Assembly (NCBI GenBank): GCA_964596645.1 | Contig: CAZQVB010000008.1 | Location: forward strand, 71,905 to 135,904 | Reading direction: 5' to 3' | DNA length: 64,000 nt | Origin: CAVQEK01 sp964596645 | Lineage (GTDB): Bacteria > Bacteroidota > Bacteroidia > Cytophagales > Cyclobacteriaceae | Program-made: the position numbers and the translations under genes | In this document: positions 60,063-64,000 of the stretch, piece after piece | Layout: every line of letters begins with the position of its first letter | Position numbering within the stretch: position 1 is the stretch's first letter | Notes under the pieces: model-generated | Database searches by the model: none | What the model was told of the DNA's origin: nothing | The model's input: the letters and a program-made list of their open reading frames with translations, nothing else

Positions 60063-63029
60063 ATGAAGAAGATCGCCCTTATTCTACTTGCAGTTGTGGC
60101 TTTTATACTTTTGGCTGCAGCGCTTATTCCAATATTTTTTAAGGACACTATAAAGGCCGAAGTCGATAAGGCGCTGGCCAATAATCTGAATGCCCACATA
60201 CAATACCGTGACATCGGCCTCACGTTATTCAGGCATTTTCCCAACCCTACCGTAAGCCTCTCAGATTTTAGTATTGTAGGCAAAGACTCCTTTTCAGGCG
60301 ACACACTGGTAGCTGTACGGGATTTCGGACTCACTGTAGACTTGTTCAGCCTGTTCGGCGATGAGATCAGGATCAATACGCTTGACCTGATCAACCCCAC
60401 CCTCAATATTATAGTGTTGGAAGATGGTACCGCCAACTATGACATAGCGGTAGAGTCTGAGGAAACAGCACCGGCAGATACCAGCACGTCGAACATGAAA
60501 ATCGGCATAAAGCACTGGAGCATCGATGGTGGCAACATCACCTACGACGACCGCTCAATGCCATTTTTTATGCAACTGGCAGACGTAGACCACTCCGGTA
60601 GCGGCAACTTTACCATGGACGTGTTCGATATGAGCACCGAGAGCCACATCGGCAGCACCATAGTGCGCTACGATGATGTGGCTTACCTGAGTGGCCAAAG
60701 TATAGATGCGGACATTACGATGAATATGGACCTGGAGGCTTTCAAGTTTACCTTTCAGGAAAATCAAATACTGGTCAACGATTTCCCCCTGGCGTTCAGC
60801 GGATATTTTGCCATGCCTGACGAAGCGATTGACATGGACGTTTCCTTTTCTTCTGAAGGGGGCACCATCAAGAGCTTGTATTCACTTATACCCGGCGTAT
60901 ACACGCAAGATTTTGACAACATAGAAGCTGAGGGCACTATGGGCTTTGAAGGATTTGTAAAAGGTACTTACGATGAAAATTCACTTCCAGCCTTTCGCGT
61001 AGCACTCAATGCTACAGATGGATACATCAAATATCCAGACCTGCCAGCCCCAATCAGCAACATCAACATAGACATGCTGACGGAAAGTAAGGATGGCGAA
61101 GTGGAGAATATCATGCTGGATATTAAGCAATTTCATATGGATTTGGGCAAAAACCCAATCGATGCGCAGGTGCTGGTGCGCAACCTGCGCGACTACAGTA
61201 TGAAGGCCGACGTACAGGCCAGGCTTAACCTTGCCGAGCTCACTGAAATATTTCCTATCGAAGATTTTGATCTGAAGGGAATATTTACTCTGAACGTAAA
61301 GGCTGACGGTGTATATGATTCGGTACAGAACAAGATGCCGGCCATCGACGCGGCCATGGCTTTGGAAAACGGCTATGTGAAAACCAAGGAGTTTCCCAAA
61401 GCCATTGACCGGCTCACCTTTTCAGCCACTGTTACCAGCCCCGGCTCTATGCAAGAGGCCGTATTGAAAGTTCCCGATTTTCTGGTTGCCATGGGCAGTG
61501 ATCAATTGCAAGGCGACTTGCAGGTACGCAATTTCGACAATTACAACTGGGACATGAACGTAAACGGCTCGCTGGATCTGGAAGTGATCTCGGAGGTATA
61601 TCCGGTAGAAGGCATGCAGTATAGCGGCATGCTCAAGGCCGATATTCACACCAAAGGCGCATATGCCGACGTGGAGGCCGAGCGATATGACCGCCTTCCT
61701 ACAAGCGGCACCATGCAGCTCAGCAATTTTGAATACAGAAGTGAGGATTTACCGCAGGCACTCAGCATCTCTACCACCGACCTCGTGTTCAACCCCGACA
61801 GATTGGAAATAAAGGAAATGGCGGGCACCATAGGCCAGTCAGACTTTTCCGTACAAGGCTTTGTGCAAAACTACATCGACTATACTTTCAGTGAAGATGC
61901 CGTGCTGAAGGGAGAAATGAACCTCAACAGCAACATGATCAACGTGAATGAGATGATGAGTGATGAGGCCGAGTCGGTAGAGGACACCACCCAAATGGAG
62001 GTAGTAGAAATACCTAAAAATATCAACTTCGAATTCAACTCCAGCATCGGAAAAATCATATATGACAACCTCACACTCAACAATGCCAAAGGAAAACTAA
62101 CAGTACGCGAGGGGGTGTTGGATATGCGCAATCTTTCGTTTGACCTGCTGGGTGGAAGCATAGTGATGAACGGAGCGTATGACACTCAAAATCCGGCACA
62201 GCCTGCTTTTGATTTTGAACTCGACATCAGCGCACTGTCCATACCGGCGGCTTTCACAAGCTTCAGCACGGTGCAGGCGTTTGCGCCAATGGCCCAGCAG
62301 ATGGAAGGGGAGTTTTCCAGCGATTTTAAAATCAGTGGTCTGCTGTCACAAAACATGTCGCCGGTGCTCAATACCCTCGACGGAAGCGGACTGATAAAAA
62401 TAGCTGAGGCGCAATTGAAAAATTCAAAGCTTGTGGCGGGCATTTCGGACCTAACCAAGCTCAGTGGCGGCGGTGCCGGTGGCACTGCTCTTTCTCTGAA
62501 AGATGTGATACTTCAGGCGCGCATTGAAGATGGCCGCGCATACGTACAGCCGTTCGACGTGCAGTTGGGGAAACATGCCGCCAACCTTGCCGGCAGCATC
62601 GGTATCGATGGCTCACTCAACTATAAGGTAGCCACCACCATAAAAGCCGGGGAGCTGGGCCAACAGATCAATAGCCTCATAGCCAAAGCTACAGGCGAGA
62701 AGGCGGATAATAGCAGTTCAGAAATAAACCTGAACTTCGGTGTAGGCGGCACATACAAAAATCCGAAGATTGAGCTGCTGGGCAGTAGCGGAGATGGTGC
62801 CAGCGTGAAGGAAGAAATGCAAGAAGAAGTAAAAGAGCAACTTGAAGAGAAAGCTCAACAGGAAGCTCAGGAGCAGATTGATCAAGTAATAAAAGACAAA
62901 CAGCCTGAGATAGACTCACTCAAAAAGCAGTTGGAGGACAAAGTGGGCAAAGAAACTGCGGATGAGATCGAGAAAGCGGCGGAAGATGTAGGTGACGCGT
63001 TGAAGGGCCTTTTCAACAAAAAGAAGTAA
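60063..63029 (+). CDS. Large AsmA-like inner-membrane protein
   Basis: The start is ATG 60063 (MKKIALILLAVVAFILLAAALI), the first membrane helix. The 988-residue protein is a periplasmic AsmA-type beta-rich protein, with the N-terminal VDKALANNLNAHIQYRDIGLTLFRHFPNPT signature (paraphrased), a C-terminal AsmA domain around 780-900 (DGSGLIKIAEAQL), and a charged helical tail. AsmA-family proteins bridge the two membranes in lipid transport (like TamB, YhdP and chorein-type proteins); the role here is inferred. It follows the MFS gene and is expressed from its own promoter. Confidence 0.85.
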   Translation: MKKIALILLAVVAFILLAAALIPIFFKDTIKAEVDKALANNLNAHIQYRDIGLTLFRHFPNPTVSLSDFSIVGKDSFSGDTLVAVRDFGLTVDLFSLFGDEIRINTLDLINPTLNIIVLEDGTANYDIAVESEETAPADTSTSNMKIGIKHWSIDGGNITYDDRSMPFFMQLADVDHSGSGNFTMDVFDMSTESHIGSTIVRYDDVAYLSGQSIDADITMNMDLEAFKFTFQENQILVNDFPLAFSGYFAMPDEAIDMDVSFSSEGGTIKSLYSLIPGVYTQDFDNIEAEGTMGFEGFVKGTYDENSLPAFRVALNATDGYIKYPDLPAPISNINIDMLTESKDGEVENIMLDIKQFHMDLGKNPIDAQVLVRNLRDYSMKADVQARLNLAELTEIFPIEDFDLKGIFTLNVKADGVYDSVQNKMPAIDAAMALENGYVKTKEFPKAIDRLTFSATVTSPGSMQEAVLKVPDFLVAMGSDQLQGDLQVRNFDNYNWDMNVNGSLDLEVISEVYPVEGMQYSGMLKADIHTKGAYADVEAERYDRLPTSGTMQLSNFEYRSEDLPQALSISTTDLVFNPDRLEIKEMAGTIGQSDFSVQGFVQNYIDYTFSEDAVLKGEMNLNSNMINVNEMMSDEAESVEDTTQMEVVEIPKNINFEFNSSIGKIIYDNLTLNNAKGKLTVREGVLDMRNLSFDLLGGSIVMNGAYDTQNPAQPAFDFELDISALSIPAAFTSFSTVQAFAPMAQQMEGEFSSDFKISGLLSQNMSPVLNTLDGSGLIKIAEAQLKNSKLVAGISDLTKLSGGGAGGTALSLKDVILQARIEDGRAYVQPFDVQLGKHAANLAGSIGIDGSLNYKVATTIKAGELGQQINSLIAKATGEKADNSSSEINLNFGVGGTYKNPKIELLGSSGDGASVKEEMQEEVKEQLEEKAQQEAQEQIDQVIKDKQPEIDSLKKQLEDKVGKETADEIEKAAEDVGDALKGLFNKKK

Positions 63030-63694
63030 GCTGGCAGCAGGGTAAGCGCCCGTTGTGGGGCATTAACTTAGCGGCACCAAATGGAAGGCACCATTCTGAA
63101 GCCGACAGGCGAACCGGATGTGCTTCTCAGAAAGCAGATGGCCACGCGGCGGGAGAAAAGCTATTGACATATGGTGGAATGGTAGCTTAGTAAACTCGTA
63201 GAATAGCTGAAAGCTCAAGGCTGAAAGCTTAAAGAAAAAAGTTTAGTGATATGGCTATTAATATGCTTCGAAGGATGCAGACAGTTGGTGGCTGTTCATT
63301 TCTTTTCCAGTTGATGAAAAGAGTCGAATCGTAGAAAATCTGGTCATATCAATGCTTTCTTGAGGGCAGAGCCAGCCGCACGGAATGGTCTGTGAGGCAC
63401 AGACCATGGAGAAGTGATTGGTGGGAATGGTAAAAGTGGCTCAAAGTTGAAAGCAACCTATACCTAAATTCAGGTCATACGATAGTTGGACCGGGTAAGG
63501 TGGAGATGCAATGACCATGTGTTTTGACAAAACATTGAAGGGCAAAATACAACGGTCTGACTACCGTCCGTCCTGGAGTTTGCCACAGACCATGGAAAAA
63601 GAGACTGTCATCCTGAAATCGTTTCAGGATCTGCCAAAAAATAAACAGATACTGAAACATTTAGCATGACCGGCAAGAGTGACATAACGCGGCC

Positions 63695-63707
63695 CCACGG
63701 CCCGTGG
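63695..63707. repeat. GC-rich palindrome module, copy 2
   Basis: CCACGG-C-CCGTGG within a flank nearly identical to 29795-29885. Confidence 0.8.
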
Positions 63708-63986
63708 AGTGAAATGCGGCAAGCCGGCGGTGTGTGGTGTAAGACTTTTGGAAGCGTTGGCAAGTGAAAGCTTGACCGGTAATATGGCGGTCAAAATAAA
63801 GTAATGCTGACATGCATGTAAAGCCTGCCGCACGAAATGTTCTGTGTGTCACAGACCATGGAAATTTGGATAATTATGCAAGAGCCTGTATCCAGTCATG
63901 TCCGGAGAAACCTTCGAAACACCTTTGGCTGTTTAGTGTGGCCTCGTGCGGGTGTTTCGTCAGTTTCGGAGTGACATGACGCGGCC

Positions 63987-63999
63987 CCACGGCCCGTGG
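63987..63999. repeat. GC-rich palindrome module, copy 3
   Basis: CCACGG-C-CCGTGG preceded by GACATGACGCGG, as in copy 1, at the window edge. Confidence 0.75.
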
Positions 64000-64000
64000 A

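Larger units (their letters stand above)
63170..64000 (+). repeat. Mosaic repeat island C (continues past the window)
   Basis: The last 0.8 kb of the window repeats modules of island A in the same orientation: AGCTGAAAGCTCAAGG (63206), the segment GCTATTAATATGCTTCGAAG (63255), ATGGTCTGTG hairpins (63385-63407 and 63837-63859), the GGTC module (63473-63492 and 63554-63573), the ATCCTGAA hairpin (63610-63630), and the GC-rich palindrome with its 90-base flank (63680-63770), repeated at 63987-63999. The island starts 141 bases after the AsmA stop. No protein gene is supported. Confidence 0.82.

Noticed and set aside
63475..63852. Minus-strand frames in island C
   Set aside because: They cover the GC-rich palindrome module and resemble only the same module in island A.

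Overview
The window looks like ordinary chromosome of a Bacteroidota bacterium, most likely a free-living (possibly marine) member of the Cytophagales or a related order. This is inferred from gene families typical of the phylum: a TonB-receptor-type outer-membrane barrel with a carboxypeptidase-like N-terminus, DUF4421, DUF6515 and DUF1080 secreted proteins, an S9B dipeptidyl peptidase IV, a GT3-type glycogen synthase, a persulfide dioxygenase-rhodanese fusion, and a type B ribosomal protein L31. Several intergenic regions also carry the phylum's -7 box (TAnnTTTG), some with a TTG or TTTG element about 20 bases upstream. No tRNA, rRNA, CRISPR array, phage gene or transposase was found.

Layout: 0-1.7 kb holds pdxJ and yicC, closed by a 13-bp-arm terminator. 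From 12.3 down to 1.7 kb runs a minus-strand series: TPR protein, outer-membrane protein, MsbA-like ABC exporter, small membrane protein, gmhA, yifB/comM, DPP IV and a zinc-ribbon membrane protein. From 12.4 to 16.2 kb on the plus strand lie rpmE2, a GlmU-like nucleotidyltransferase, holB (overlapping it) and hemC. From 16.2 to 20.4 kb is a decaying sulfated-glycan locus: an intact sulfatase, a frameshifted GH65 enzyme and a sulfatase C-terminal stump. From 20.6 to 26.6 kb are secreted and envelope proteins. From 26.7 to 29 kb is a sulfide/persulfide operon (ArsR-type regulator, persulfide dioxygenase-rhodanese, rhodanese) whose promoter contains a 14-bp palindrome.

From 29.9 to 38 kb are acyl-CoA carboxylase beta, Ppx/GppA phosphatase, a flippase-like membrane protein coupled to scpA, divergent dxs with an alpha/beta hydrolase, and thioredoxin. 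From 38 to 47 kb are a DUF1080 protein, a NifA-like regulator whose AAA+ domain has lost the sigma-54 contact loop and catalytic residues, DUF4421, a flavoprotein, a DUF2267 plus ferritin-like pair with a Fur-box-like site between them, a THUMP-like methyltransferase and asd. From 47 to 63 kb are a lamin-tail-domain surface protein, a half-zinc-finger DksA-like protein coupled to scpB (TTG start), a sensor kinase, clpB, a thioesterase, glycogen synthase, an MFS transporter and a 988-residue AsmA-like protein.

The most unusual structure outside genes is a family of mosaic repeat islands at about 29.0-29.9, 51.3-52.0 and 63.2-64.0 kb. They share at least five sequence modules, several of them palindromic. 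One island lies between 20-bp perfect inverted repeats, and two islands carry a 157-160-bp tandem unit. They look like non-autonomous mobile or REP-type elements. Together with the degenerate sigma-54-type regulator, they are the best candidates for something undescribed.
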